Shown: positions 24,403 to 32,415 of the stretch, piece after piece
Layout of the letters: each line of letters opens with the position of its first letter
Numbering within the stretch: position 1 is the first letter of the stretch
DNA from: Dehalococcoidia bacterium UBA6808
GTDB taxonomy: Bacteria; Chloroflexota; Dehalococcoidia; GIF9; UBA5629
DNA length: 53,052 bases
Reading direction: 5' to 3'
Assembly (NCBI GenBank): GCA_002452695.1
Contig: DKFA01000049.1
Coordinates: 1-53,052 of the forward strand
Made by a program: the position numbers and the translations under genes
Notes under the pieces: model-generated
What the model was told of the DNA's origin: nothing
Databases searched by the model: none
The model's input: only the letters and a program-made list of their open reading frames with translations

Positions 24403-26187
24403 ATGTTTAAGATCAAACTTATTTACCTGGCCATCATCGTTCTAATTGTTACAGGTTGCGAAGTAAGCAGCATTTATTATCCTGCCGATATCAATGACAA
24501 CCCGAGCAGTCAGGCCCACATCCGACCAATTGAAACGCGTGATTATTCAGGAGACAGGGGCGCCATTATATTTGCAATTAATCATGTTGGAGAAAAAAGC
24601 CTGAGACCTGTTATAGACCGTATTATCAGGATATTTGCCGAACAGGAGGCGCCGGTCGACATTGAAATCAGTATCCCTCGGGAAGTCAAAGGAGTTGATG
24701 CTTATGCTTTTCTGGTTCCCTATTCGGATGCAGGGGTGATCGATGTCAACCTGGACGGATCGGATATCTCCTGGCTGGATGCTGATTCTGCCAACGGGGA
24801 AAATGCTTATACCGGATTAAAAGCAGAATTGAGCAGGGACTATACTATTATCGACAGTTTATTCGGGACTTCTCCTGCAGCTTGTACGATGCCGTATGAG
24901 CGATTCAATGAGTATAACTACAAGCTGCTGCAAGACAGCGGCTTTTCTATTATCAGCTCTTTTGAGAAAGGCGGGTACAAAGCATCACGACAACCGGTCA
25001 CATGGGTGGGAAAGGTTGATGATAAAGGCCTGTACAGGCTACCTGTCGTTGCCGAGATCAGTTACCCGGTTTTAAACCAATCGGTGGGTTCATCAGCCGG
25101 GGCTTTGACGCAGGAGAATACAGAATACCTGGAAAGTATAGTGGGGAGCATTAAAAGTTTTGGGGTGGCTGTGATTACACTTGATCCAGGATCGTTCACT
25201 GGTATGGACGGTAAACCCGACGACATGAAAATTGCGCAGTTGAAGGAATTGATCAGGCAAAGTCGCGCTCATGGCGAAATAGTGACCTTCACCGGTTGGA
25301 AGAGGTATGCCGACCGCTATATAGGCATCAGGCAGACACAAAACAGGGTGCTGCCTGCATATAACGGAGGCCCGGCTGTTATATTCAGGTTGGACGATGT
25401 TACGAAAGGCTGGTATGAAGAAGCGGTTAAGTCGTTGATCGAAGTATACAAGAAAAATGGTGTTCCGCTTGATTGCGGAGTTATTTCCAATGCCGGCGGG
25501 AGCAACTCCTTCGAGTTGCCCTGGCTGAAAAAATACCATGACGAAGGCGCGGTTGGAATAAGCGTACATGGTTTTGACTGGACCTACTACCAACTGGACA
25601 CCTCGAAGTCAGGCCTTAGCTACGAACAGATAAGGTTCAAGCTGCAAAAAGCCAGGGACATGTACCGCAACTACTATGGTGTCGCGCCTGTAAGCTTCAC
25701 GGTACCCACTGATTTCTACGATCGTGACGGCTATAATGCCGTAAGAGATGCGGGATTTAGAATATTTGCGACTCAGATTGCGGTTGATCCCCATCCATCA
25801 ACGGTTCCTGTTGATTTCGACGGAAGGAAAGACCCCCATGGCATGTACAGGCTGCCTACGGCATGCGACGTCAGCATATGGGAAAATGAAAAATTCGCTG
25901 ATGTGTACGATGTCAGCAAGCTGGCAACAGTGGATGATTACTGCAGGTACTACGAAGCACTCTCAACAACAATGACAGATGATCAATTCGGTTATATGGT
26001 TTGCAGTGAACTCAGGATGCTTAATGTTGCGGTAATCAGCCTGCACCCCAGTGCGTTTGTAACAGATAAAGGGAAGCTTGATCAATCCAGGATCGACAGA
26101 GTTGATGCCATCGTCAAATGGGTGAAGACCTTTGCCACGATTACAACCTTTGAGCAATGGTATAATTTCTATTCAATTGCCAGGTAG
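24403..26187 (+). CDS. Lipoprotein with two polysaccharide-deacetylase-like domains, the first degenerate
   Basis: This is a 594-residue exported lipoprotein: a hydrophobic leader (7-17) ends in the lipobox VTGC (Cys19). The mature part appears to be an internal duplication. The second half (about 325-590) has the NodB-like AVIFRLDDV metal motif (RLDD), then ISVHGFDW with His and Asp, and a TVPTDFYDRDGYNAVRDAGF segment, as in DUF2334/NodB-type carbohydrate deacetylases. The first half (about 52-300) repeats the same order (AIIFAINHV, TMPYERFNEYNYKLLQDSGF, AVITLDP) but lacks the Asp-Asp metal site. One half is thus probably catalytic and the other binding. The substrate is presumably a cell-surface polysaccharide. 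Confidence 0.75.
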   Translation: MFKIKLIYLAIIVLIVTGCEVSSIYYPADINDNPSSQAHIRPIETRDYSGDRGAIIFAINHVGEKSLRPVIDRIIRIFAEQEAPVDIEISIPREVKGVDAYAFLVPYSDAGVIDVNLDGSDISWLDADSANGENAYTGLKAELSRDYTIIDSLFGTSPAACTMPYERFNEYNYKLLQDSGFSIISSFEKGGYKASRQPVTWVGKVDDKGLYRLPVVAEISYPVLNQSVGSSAGALTQENTEYLESIVGSIKSFGVAVITLDPGSFTGMDGKPDDMKIAQLKELIRQSRAHGEIVTFTGWKRYADRYIGIRQTQNRVLPAYNGGPAVIFRLDDVTKGWYEEAVKSLIEVYKKNGVPLDCGVISNAGGSNSFELPWLKKYHDEGAVGISVHGFDWTYYQLDTSKSGLSYEQIRFKLQKARDMYRNYYGVAPVSFTVPTDFYDRDGYNAVRDAGFRIFATQIAVDPHPSTVPVDFDGRKDPHGMYRLPTACDVSIWENEKFADVYDVSKLATVDDYCRYYEALSTTMTDDQFGYMVCSELRMLNVAVISLHPSAFVTDKGKLDQSRIDRVDAIVKWVKTFATITTFEQWYNFYSIAR

Positions 26188-26228
26188 AAGAAGCAGGAGA
26201 GGTAAGCGGCGAGATAAATGCTTTTTTA

Positions 26229-26354
26229 TTGCCTGATGCTGATGAACTCTGCCAGCGCGCCGGCCTCTCCGGAAGATGGGGGATTTTCGTGTGCCGCGAT
26301 ATAAGGAACGTGGAAGTATATATACTGTGGCTGAAAGAAAAAGGGCTATCTTAA
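26229..26354 (+). other. Unassigned short open frame
   Basis: The 177 bases between the lipoprotein gene and the next gene hold one open frame that could code from a TTG at 26229 to a TAA at 26352. Its product contains LSGRWGIFVCRDIRNVEVY, which looks protein-like. There is no ATG, no convincing ribosome binding site and no family match. It may be a gene remnant or chance. Confidence 0.2.
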
Positions 26355-26364
26355 AGCTCCGGGG

Positions 26365-26601
26365 TTATTTAAGCCACTCCATATATGAACTGAACTGAAT
26401 CAGGCCATTGGTGAAAAGGCTGAAAGCGCCGACAAATGAAATGATGGCAAAAGACAGGATAATGACAGCAATTACTATCGAGACTGTGTCCCTGTTTTTC
26501 AGGCCATTGCGCAGGAACCAGATTCCCATAGGCGACAGCAACAGACCGATGATGGTACAAATAACACCAAGAGCGACATTAAGTTTTTGAATCCATTCCA
26601 C
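26365..26601 (-). CDS. Small two-helix membrane protein
   Basis: This 78-residue protein has two transmembrane segments, about residues 9-30 and 39-64, with a short basic/polar loop (RNGLKNRD) between them. No family is recognised. It starts with GTG at 26601, preceded by GGAG. Stop and start are cleanly placed between neighbours, and the hydrophobic pattern supports a real gene. The function is unknown. Confidence 0.65.
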   Translation of the reverse strand: MEWIQKLNVALGVICTIIGLLLSPMGIWFLRNGLKNRDTVSIVIAVIILSFAIISFVGAFSLFTNGLIQFSSYMEWLK

Positions 26602-26631
26602 GCTATCTATCTCCGCCTATCCGTACCGGCT

Positions 26632-26832
26632 TCATCTAGACGTTCTGACAAGTCTAACACGTCCCACCTGGCCCGTAACCAGCCTGACCTTGATGCCGCG
26701 AGGATGTACAGATGACCTGGTCAATATATCCTGTACCACTCCATCGGTCAGTCTGCCTGATTTCTGGTCTTCCTTCATTACAATTGAGACTCGCAGGCCC
26801 GGCGCAATACTGGCTCGCTCTGTAATACTCAT
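26632..26832 (-). CDS. YwbE-family (DUF2196) protein
   Basis: The protein has 66 residues. The pattern PGLRVSIVMKEDQKSGRLTDG, VQDILT, HPRGIKV and GQVGRV is that of the YwbE family, a small beta-barrel-like protein widespread in bacteria and archaea and of unknown function. Length and start match the family. It lies 30 bases upstream of the small membrane-protein gene in the same direction, so the two may share a transcript. Confidence 0.88.
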   Translation of the reverse strand: MSITERASIAPGLRVSIVMKEDQKSGRLTDGVVQDILTRSSVHPRGIKVRLVTGQVGRVRLVRTSR

Positions 26833-26881
26833 TTGATTAATGATACAGTCTTAAGCCGGATTAAACAAAGCATCCTGAATA

Positions 26882-27064
26882 TTATTCGGGCTCATCTTTT
26901 CTTAAAGGTTTCAATAAATATTCCAGTCCGTTAAGCTTGATCTCATGGAGAACCGACAGCAGCATGGCGATCCTGCCTCGGGGGAAACCTTTGCTGTGAT
27001 ACCCCACAATGTAATGTTCAGACAGATCACAAAGAATGTAGTCTGCATATTTTCCGTAAGGCAT
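26882..27064 (-). CDS. DUF3820-family small protein
   Basis: The 60-residue core begins MPYGKYADYILCDLSEHYIV and continues KGFPRGRIAMLL and EIKLNGLEYLLKPLR. This is the DUF3820 pattern (MPFGKYKG ... GFPxGxLG ... EIKxNGLExLIxPL), sometimes annotated as a putative quorum-sensing-regulated virulence factor. I start at ATG 27064; the frame stays open upstream but enters the tRNA-Pro gene, which cannot be coding. A few residues before this ATG may belong to the protein if a non-standard start is used. The function is unknown. Confidence 0.7.
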   Translation of the reverse strand: MPYGKYADYILCDLSEHYIVGYHSKGFPRGRIAMLLSVLHEIKLNGLEYLLKPLRKDEPE

Positions 27065-27135
27065 TCTGACTGAAGCCAGATCAAGCGATATCGGCGGATC
27101 GCTTGAGATGTGTATATGTACTGAGATTACTAAAG

Positions 27136-27211
27136 TGGTCGGGGTGAGTGGATTCGAACCACCGACTTCATGGTCCCAAACCATGCGCGCTAGCCGCTGC
27201 GCTACACCCCG
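27136..27211 (-). tRNA. tRNA-Pro (TGG)
   Basis: Minus strand: acceptor CGGGGTG/CACCCCG, discriminator A, encoded CCA. The loop TTTGGGA gives anticodon TGG. It measures 76 bases with CCA. Confidence 0.97.
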
Positions 27212-27269
27212 CAGGAAAAGAGTATAGAATCACCAGCTATTGACGTCAAGGGCGCGGCTGGATGAGAAG

Positions 27270-27998
27270 CTACCTGCAATTGGGGCAGATGTCGAAAAAT
27301 CCGACGGGCAGGTCTGCTTTCCTGCGAATATATTCAAGCTGGGCTTCGGGCGCCCAGTAAATGCCGCATTTTGAACACTTCTTCAATTTGAACTCAACTT
27401 TCCAATTATGAATACGGCGTACGCCGTTCTTGTCTTCCATCTTGATGGCATGGGTGGGACAAACATAGTAACATGAGCCGCAGCCGATGCAATCCGTGGC
27501 CTTTTCGAGGAAGGGTGGCGCAGGCTCTTTGCTGATGCCGCGATTGACCAGGCTGATGGCACTGACGCCGACCACCTGCTCACAGGCGCGAACGCAGAGT
27601 CCACAAACAATACAGTCATTCTTCTCCCAATATTCCTGGCGAAATGATGGTTGGGTGACTCCGTATTCAGCAGCAAGGTTTTTAATGACCTCGTTTTCAG
27701 AGCATCTGGCCAGCAGGAGATCAAGCAGCATTTTACGGTTGCGAATGACACGGTCACTGGCGGTCTGCACAATCAAGCCCTCTTCAACAGGATAAAGGCA
27801 GGAGGTCACTATGCGCGTACGCGAGCCCCTGGTTACCTCCACAACGCAGAGGCGGCATGCGCCGTAAGGTTCAATAGCTTCATTATGGCAGAGGGTCGGG
27901 ATCCTGATTCCGTTATCCGTAGCTACCTGCAGCACGGTCCGTCCACGTTCAGCGGTATATTTTTTCCCGTCTATTGTTAAAGTAACTGTTTCACTCAA
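27270..27998 (-). CDS. NuoG/HoxU-like iron-sulfur subunit with a C-terminal four-Cys tail
   Basis: The protein has 242 residues. A plant-type [2Fe-2S] domain uses Cys37, Cys48, Cys51 and Cys67. The His-Cys3 cluster normal in NuoG, HndD and HoxU is missing. Two [4Fe-4S] sites follow (Cys129/132/135/139 with Cys180, and Cys170/173/176 with Cys139, in ferredoxin order). There is no molybdopterin or H-cluster domain; instead the chain ends in a short tail with Cys208/Cys211 and Cys238/Cys241, which could bind zinc or iron. It is the last gene of the operon and starts with TTG overlapping the NuoF-like stop by eight bases. Its role is probably electron transfer between the NuoF-like flavin subunit and the oxidoreductase or ferredoxin. 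Confidence 0.85.
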   Translation of the reverse strand: MSETVTLTIDGKKYTAERGRTVLQVATDNGIRIPTLCHNEAIEPYGACRLCVVEVTRGSRTRIVTSCLYPVEEGLIVQTASDRVIRNRKMLLDLLLARCSENEVIKNLAAEYGVTQPSFRQEYWEKNDCIVCGLCVRACEQVVGVSAISLVNRGISKEPAPPFLEKATDCIGCGSCYYVCPTHAIKMEDKNGVRRIHNWKVEFKLKKCSKCGIYWAPEAQLEYIRRKADLPVGFFDICPNCR

Positions 27999-29844
27999 TG
28001 CCTACAGCTCCCATCTTACAAATATCATAGCATGTTCGACACTTTATGCACTTGGATTGGTCAAGTATTACGGGTTTCCTCTTTTCAACAAAGGTTATTG
28101 CGTTAGTAGGGCAGGCCTTTACGCACAGGCCACAGCCGGGGCAATTATCCTTGATATAGAAATGGATGAGGGCTTTGCAGACCCCGGCCGGGCATTTTTT
28201 GTCACGGATATGAGCCATGTATTCATCGTGGAAATAATTTATCGTAGTTAGAACTGGATTGGGGGCCGAACTGCCCAGAGCACAGAGAGCGCTGTCCTGC
28301 AGGTGCGCTCCAAGCTCTTTGAGCAAATCAATATCGCTTTCCTGGCCCTTGCCGTCGCAAATATCGTTCAAAATCTGGCGCATGCGCTTGATGCCTTCAC
28401 GGCAGGGAACACATTTACCGCAGGACTCCTCTTCCAGGAAAGTGAGGAAATAACGAGCCACATCGACCATGCAGTTGTCTTCGTCCATTACGATCATGCC
28501 GCCGGAGCCCATCATTGAGCCGGCTTTGGTCAATTCATCGAAATTAACAGGTAGATCGAGCATGCTCTCGGGCAGGCATCCACCGGAAGGTCCGCCGGTT
28601 TGTACAGCCTTGAATTTCTTGCCGTCTCTGATGCCTCCGCCGATATCAAAAATGATGTCGCGCAGCTTAATGCCAAGCGGCACCTCCACCAGACCGGTAT
28701 TATTAACCTTTCCCGTGAGGGAGAAGATCTTGGTGCCGGTGTTGCCGCTTGAACCAATAGCGCTGAACCATTCAGGCCCATTGTTGATAATCAAAGGTAT
28801 ATTGGCCCAGGTTTCAACGTTATTCAGGTCGCTTGGTCTTTCCCAAAGGCCTTTTTCGACGGTGTGAATATATTTAGCCCTCGGCTCGCCGGGTTTGCCT
28901 TCGAGTGAGGCCATTAAGGCGGTCGATTCACCGCAGACAAAAGCCCCTCCACCCCGGTTAATACGGACGTTAAAATCAAATCCTGATCCCAGAATATCTT
29001 TTCCAAGCAGGCCGAGTTTTTCGGCCTGCTGCATGGCAATGGTGATGTTTTTGAGCGCCAGGGGATATTCATTACGAACATAAATGTAGCCCTGGTGAGC
29101 TCCGATGGCATAAGCACCGATGATCAGGCCCTCCAGTACGCTATGGGGATTGCCGCTGAGCAGGCCTTCATTGGCATAGGCGCCCGGGTCTCCTTCGTCG
29201 GCATTGACAATTACATACTTGATATCACCATGGGCGTTGCGGCAAGACTCCCACTTGGCGCCGGTCGGGAAACCACCTCCGCCACGCCCACGTAGACCCG
29301 AGGCTTTGACCATGTCAATGATTTGCTCGGGTTTCAGCTCAAAGAGCGATTTCGAGAGAGCTGAATAACCGCCGATGGCGATATAGTCCTCAATGCTGGT
29401 AGGGTCGATTTTGACGTTGTTGCCAAGAATAATACGCTGCTGCTTCTTATAGAAGGGTATATCTACCTGCGCCTGTATGTTACCAACGCTGTCATTCTTA
29501 AATAGAAGGCGTTCGATAACTATTCTATTAAGCAGGGTTTTTTCGACGATTTCTGGAATATCGTCCACCTGTATCTTCTGGTAAAAAATATTGCCGGGTT
29601 GGATGAGGGCAACCGGCCCGCGTTCACAGAAACCGTGGCAACCGGTAATTCTGAAATCAATCTTGTCAGCAACGCCGCGCTTTTCGATTTCCGTCTTAAA
29701 GGCCTCAACAACAGGATTGCTGCCGTAGGGCCGACAGGCAGTGCCGTTGCAGACTGATATACTGACCTTGCCAGCATCGGCAACTTTACCAAGTTTCTTT
29801 TGCAGCGCTTCCAGAGCTTTAGGAGATTTTAGTTTGCTTGGCAT
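27991..29844 (-). CDS. NuoF/HndC-like NAD(P)H-dehydrogenase flavin subunit
   Basis: The protein has 617 residues in HndC/HydB layout. A thioredoxin-like [2Fe-2S] domain with Cys32, Cys37, Cys69 and Cys73 comes first. The NuoF core follows, with GLRGRGGGGFPTGAKW (NADH and FMN binding), NADEGDPGAY, and ESCGKCVPCREG for a [4Fe-4S] cluster. The C-terminus carries two ferredoxin-type [4Fe-4S] clusters (CPGCGLCVKACP and CIKCRTCYDICK). Such subunits occur in electron-bifurcating hydrogenases and related complexes, using NAD(P) and ferredoxin. Here no hydrogenase is present; the upstream genes encode a 2-oxoacid:ferredoxin oxidoreductase. Confidence 0.93.
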   Translation of the reverse strand: MPSKLKSPKALEALQKKLGKVADAGKVSISVCNGTACRPYGSNPVVEAFKTEIEKRGVADKIDFRITGCHGFCERGPVALIQPGNIFYQKIQVDDIPEIVEKTLLNRIVIERLLFKNDSVGNIQAQVDIPFYKKQQRIILGNNVKIDPTSIEDYIAIGGYSALSKSLFELKPEQIIDMVKASGLRGRGGGGFPTGAKWESCRNAHGDIKYVIVNADEGDPGAYANEGLLSGNPHSVLEGLIIGAYAIGAHQGYIYVRNEYPLALKNITIAMQQAEKLGLLGKDILGSGFDFNVRINRGGGAFVCGESTALMASLEGKPGEPRAKYIHTVEKGLWERPSDLNNVETWANIPLIINNGPEWFSAIGSSGNTGTKIFSLTGKVNNTGLVEVPLGIKLRDIIFDIGGGIRDGKKFKAVQTGGPSGGCLPESMLDLPVNFDELTKAGSMMGSGGMIVMDEDNCMVDVARYFLTFLEEESCGKCVPCREGIKRMRQILNDICDGKGQESDIDLLKELGAHLQDSALCALGSSAPNPVLTTINYFHDEYMAHIRDKKCPAGVCKALIHFYIKDNCPGCGLCVKACPTNAITFVEKRKPVILDQSKCIKCRTCYDICKMGAVGIE

Positions 29845-29862
29845 ATCTATTATTCTTTATTC

Positions 29863-30309
29863 TTAATATTTTTTGAGCATCGGTTCGACTTTATCATTGG
29901 TCATATGCCCGAAATATTCCTCATCGATCTTAACGACCGGGCCTGTCGCACAGCACCCCATGCAATTGACCGATTCGAGTGTAAATTTACCGTCAGCCGT
30001 GGTACCACCGCGCTTAACATTAAGCTGCCTCTCAAGTGATTCCGCAATGAGTTCGCCTCCGCGAACGTGGCAGGCTGTGCCCAGACATACATTGATGATA
30101 TGCTTGCCCCTTGGCTTAAGGCTGAAGGCACGGAAAAAAGTGGCCATGCTGTAAATCTGGCTCTGAGGAATATCAAGTTTTTTGCTCAGTTTGTTAAGGG
30201 CTTCACGGGGCAGGTAATTATATTCGGCCTGGATATCCTGCAGGATGGAGACAAGCTGACTTTTATCCTTATTATATTTTTTTACGATCTCAGAGACTTT
30301 ATCTTTCAT
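29863..30309 (-). CDS. NuoE/HndA-like [2Fe-2S] subunit
   Basis: This 148-residue protein of the 24-kDa NuoE family has a helical N-domain (1-65) and a thioredoxin-like domain binding [2Fe-2S] through Cys75, Cys80, Cys116 and Cys120. It is the usual partner of NuoF-type subunits in NAD(P)H oxidation. Its ATG overlaps the porB stop by four bases, coupling the diaphorase and oxidoreductase halves of the operon. It is complete. Confidence 0.93.
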   Translation of the reverse strand: MKDKVSEIVKKYNKDKSQLVSILQDIQAEYNYLPREALNKLSKKLDIPQSQIYSMATFFRAFSLKPRGKHIINVCLGTACHVRGGELIAESLERQLNVKRGGTTADGKFTLESVNCMGCCATGPVVKIDEEYFGHMTNDKVEPMLKKY

Positions 30310-31238
30310 TTGCCCTTTTTCCTCGACGAGAGCATCTTGATTTTCTCATATTCTACGATGACTTTTTGCTGGATCTCGGCAATCTGCTCTTTGGTAAGAT
30401 GGCGGAATCTACCTTGAGCCGTGAGATAGTCCTCGACAGGCCTCAGCTTTGGATAATCAAAGTTCATCTTGTATTCGCCATTCTCGATTTCATAAAGGGG
30501 AAAAACACCAGTCTCAACTGCGAGCCGTCCCATTTTAATGGTATCGCTCGATGGGCAGCGCCAGCCGGTCGGACACACTGAAAGGATATGGATATAAGAA
30601 GGCCCCTTGACCTTCCTGGCCTTCTCTATTTTATACATTATGTCAAATGGATAACTGGAGCAACTGGTAGCAACGTAGGGTATATTGTGCGCTGCGGCGA
30701 TAGCAGCCATGTTTTTCTTCCAGGTGTGCTGTCCCATGCTGACCTTGCCCGAGGGGGCGGTGGTAGTGGATGCGCCGAAAGGCGTTTCGCTGGATCGTTG
30801 AATACCCGTATTCATGTAAGCTTCGTTGTCAAAGCAAACGTAAATGAAATCATGACCCCGTTCAAGCGCGCCGGAGAGGGCCTGCAGTCCGATATCGGCT
30901 GTGGCTCCATCGCCGCCCATGGCCACTACTTTAACATCCTTGATATAGCCATGCTTGCGTTTAAGGGCTTTGAGACCCGATTCAATTCCGGAGGCCACCG
31001 CCGCAGCATTCTCAAACAGCGTATGTATCCAGGAGACCTCCCAAGCAGTTTCAGGAAGCGGAGATGAGATAATCTCCATACAGCCCGTTGCATTGGAGAT
31101 AATAGTGTTACGGCCGAGCGCTTTGCAGACATAGCGTAATGCCAGAACCTCGCCGCAGCCAGAGCAGGCACGGTGCCCTGAAGCGATATATTCCTTGTTT
31201 GTGACTAACTTAGGCACATAAACGCTGAGTGTTTCCAC
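30306..31238 (-). CDS. porB: 2-oxoacid:ferredoxin oxidoreductase, beta subunit (pyruvate type)
   Basis: The protein has 310 residues. It binds thiamine diphosphate through GGDGATADIG and an Asn-containing CFDNEAYMNTGIQRSS loop; the YMNTG form is typical of pyruvate enzymes. Cys25, Cys28 and Cys53, with a later Cys in SVCPTGW, ligate the proximal [4Fe-4S] cluster. It catalyses CoA-dependent oxidative decarboxylation of pyruvate (or a close 2-oxoacid) to acetyl-CoA, CO2 and reduced ferredoxin, together with PorA and the fused PorGD encoded upstream. It is coupled to nuoE downstream. Confidence 0.92.
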   Translation of the reverse strand: METLSVYVPKLVTNKEYIASGHRACSGCGEVLALRYVCKALGRNTIISNATGCMEIISSPLPETAWEVSWIHTLFENAAAVASGIESGLKALKRKHGYIKDVKVVAMGGDGATADIGLQALSGALERGHDFIYVCFDNEAYMNTGIQRSSETPFGASTTTAPSGKVSMGQHTWKKNMAAIAAAHNIPYVATSCSSYPFDIMYKIEKARKVKGPSYIHILSVCPTGWRCPSSDTIKMGRLAVETGVFPLYEIENGEYKMNFDYPKLRPVEDYLTAQGRFRHLTKEQIAEIQQKVIVEYEKIKMLSSRKKGK

Positions 31239-32413
31239 TATTCTCTCACTCCAAACATAATTATCTCGCCGGTATGGCCTGTCTTGATCTTTTCCAATCC
31301 CAGTTCCACCAGAGCAATAAAATTCTCAGGAGAAATATCACGTCCGCCCAGTCCGCCGATAATTCCGACCACATGCGGTTTTTTCTCCAGCGGATAAAGA
31401 GCTGCTTTAATTTCGGAGCAGACAGGACCGGGACCACCCAGTGAAATCGCCCTGTCCAGCACAATAACATTTTTAGCGCCGGACAGCGCTGCGACCAATT
31501 CCTCGGTTGGGAAAGGCCTCCAAAGGCGAAGGCGCACAAGCCCAACTTTTTTACCGGATTCCTGCATCCTGTCGACAGCCATCATGGCATTTTCACTGAA
31601 ACTACCCATAGTAACCAGCAGAGTATCGCAATTCTCAGTCTTGTATTTCTCAACAGGCAGGTAGTGACGTCCAGTGAGCGCTCCGAATTTTTCCCAAGTT
31701 TCCAGTATGACTTTCTTGGAATTGCGTAAAGCCATATCCAGGGCTTTGCGAGTTTCAAAATAGTAATTGGGCATGGCGAAGCAGCCCATAGTTACTGGAT
31801 TATCGGGATCCAGTGGAGTGGGGTGCACGTACGGCGGCAGGAATTCATTTACCGTTTTCTGATCAAGGAGATAGAACGATTCAATAACATGGGTAGCATG
31901 AAAACCGTCTACATCTACAGCTACTGGTAGCATGACATCCTTGTGTTCAGCGATGCGGAAGGCACAGAGGGTCTGATCGAAAGCCTGCTGGCCGTTTTCA
32001 ACAAAAATATGTATCCAGCCTGCATCCCTGGCCATCATAACGTCGGAATGATCTCCCCAAATACTGAGCTGACCGGACAGCGCACGATTGGCGATAGCCA
32101 TGACAACAGGCAGTCTGAGAGCAGAGGCAACAGTAACTACCTCGTGCATAAGAATCAGGCCCTGTCCGGCCGTAGCGGTGAAAGTTCTGGCGCCGACAGC
32201 GCTGGCGCCGAGACAGGCGCTCATGGCAGAATGCTCAGATTCTACGGGTATATATTCGGCATCGAGCTCACCGTTGGCCACCATCTCAGCCAGGCCTTCC
32301 ACGATGTGGGTCTGGGGTGTGATGGGATAAGCTGCGATAACATCGACATTAGCCAGCTTGACAGCCTGGGCGATGCCGAGCGACGATTCGAGACCAACAC
32401 GTTTTGAAGTCAT
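31238..32413 (-). CDS. porA: 2-oxoacid:ferredoxin oxidoreductase, alpha subunit (pyruvate type)
   Basis: The protein has 391 residues. The opening ANVDVIAAYPITPQTHIVE and EYIPVESEHSAMSACLGASAVGARTFTATAGQGL are typical of PorA: the first binds the pyrophosphate region and the Glu activates thiamine. A transketolase C-like domain follows. It shares one base with porB and lies two bases after porGD. Substrate preference is read as pyruvate from the beta subunit, but 2-ketoisovalerate or a related acid cannot be excluded. Confidence 0.92.
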   Translation of the reverse strand: MTSKRVGLESSLGIAQAVKLANVDVIAAYPITPQTHIVEGLAEMVANGELDAEYIPVESEHSAMSACLGASAVGARTFTATAGQGLILMHEVVTVASALRLPVVMAIANRALSGQLSIWGDHSDVMMARDAGWIHIFVENGQQAFDQTLCAFRIAEHKDVMLPVAVDVDGFHATHVIESFYLLDQKTVNEFLPPYVHPTPLDPDNPVTMGCFAMPNYYFETRKALDMALRNSKKVILETWEKFGALTGRHYLPVEKYKTENCDTLLVTMGSFSENAMMAVDRMQESGKKVGLVRLRLWRPFPTEELVAALSGAKNVIVLDRAISLGGPGPVCSEIKAALYPLEKKPHVVGIIGGLGGRDISPENFIALVELGLEKIKTGHTGEIIMFGVRE

Positions 32414-32415
32414 AT

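Noticed and set aside
27065..27184. Longer start for the DUF3820 protein
   Set aside because: The extension enters tRNA-Pro, and the family pattern begins at the MPYGKY segment.
27270..30309. Electron-bifurcating [FeFe] hydrogenase
   Set aside because: The HndA-, HndC- and HndD-N-terminal-like subunits are present but no H-cluster domain (TSCCPxW, FSPCxxKK-type motifs) exists in the operon.
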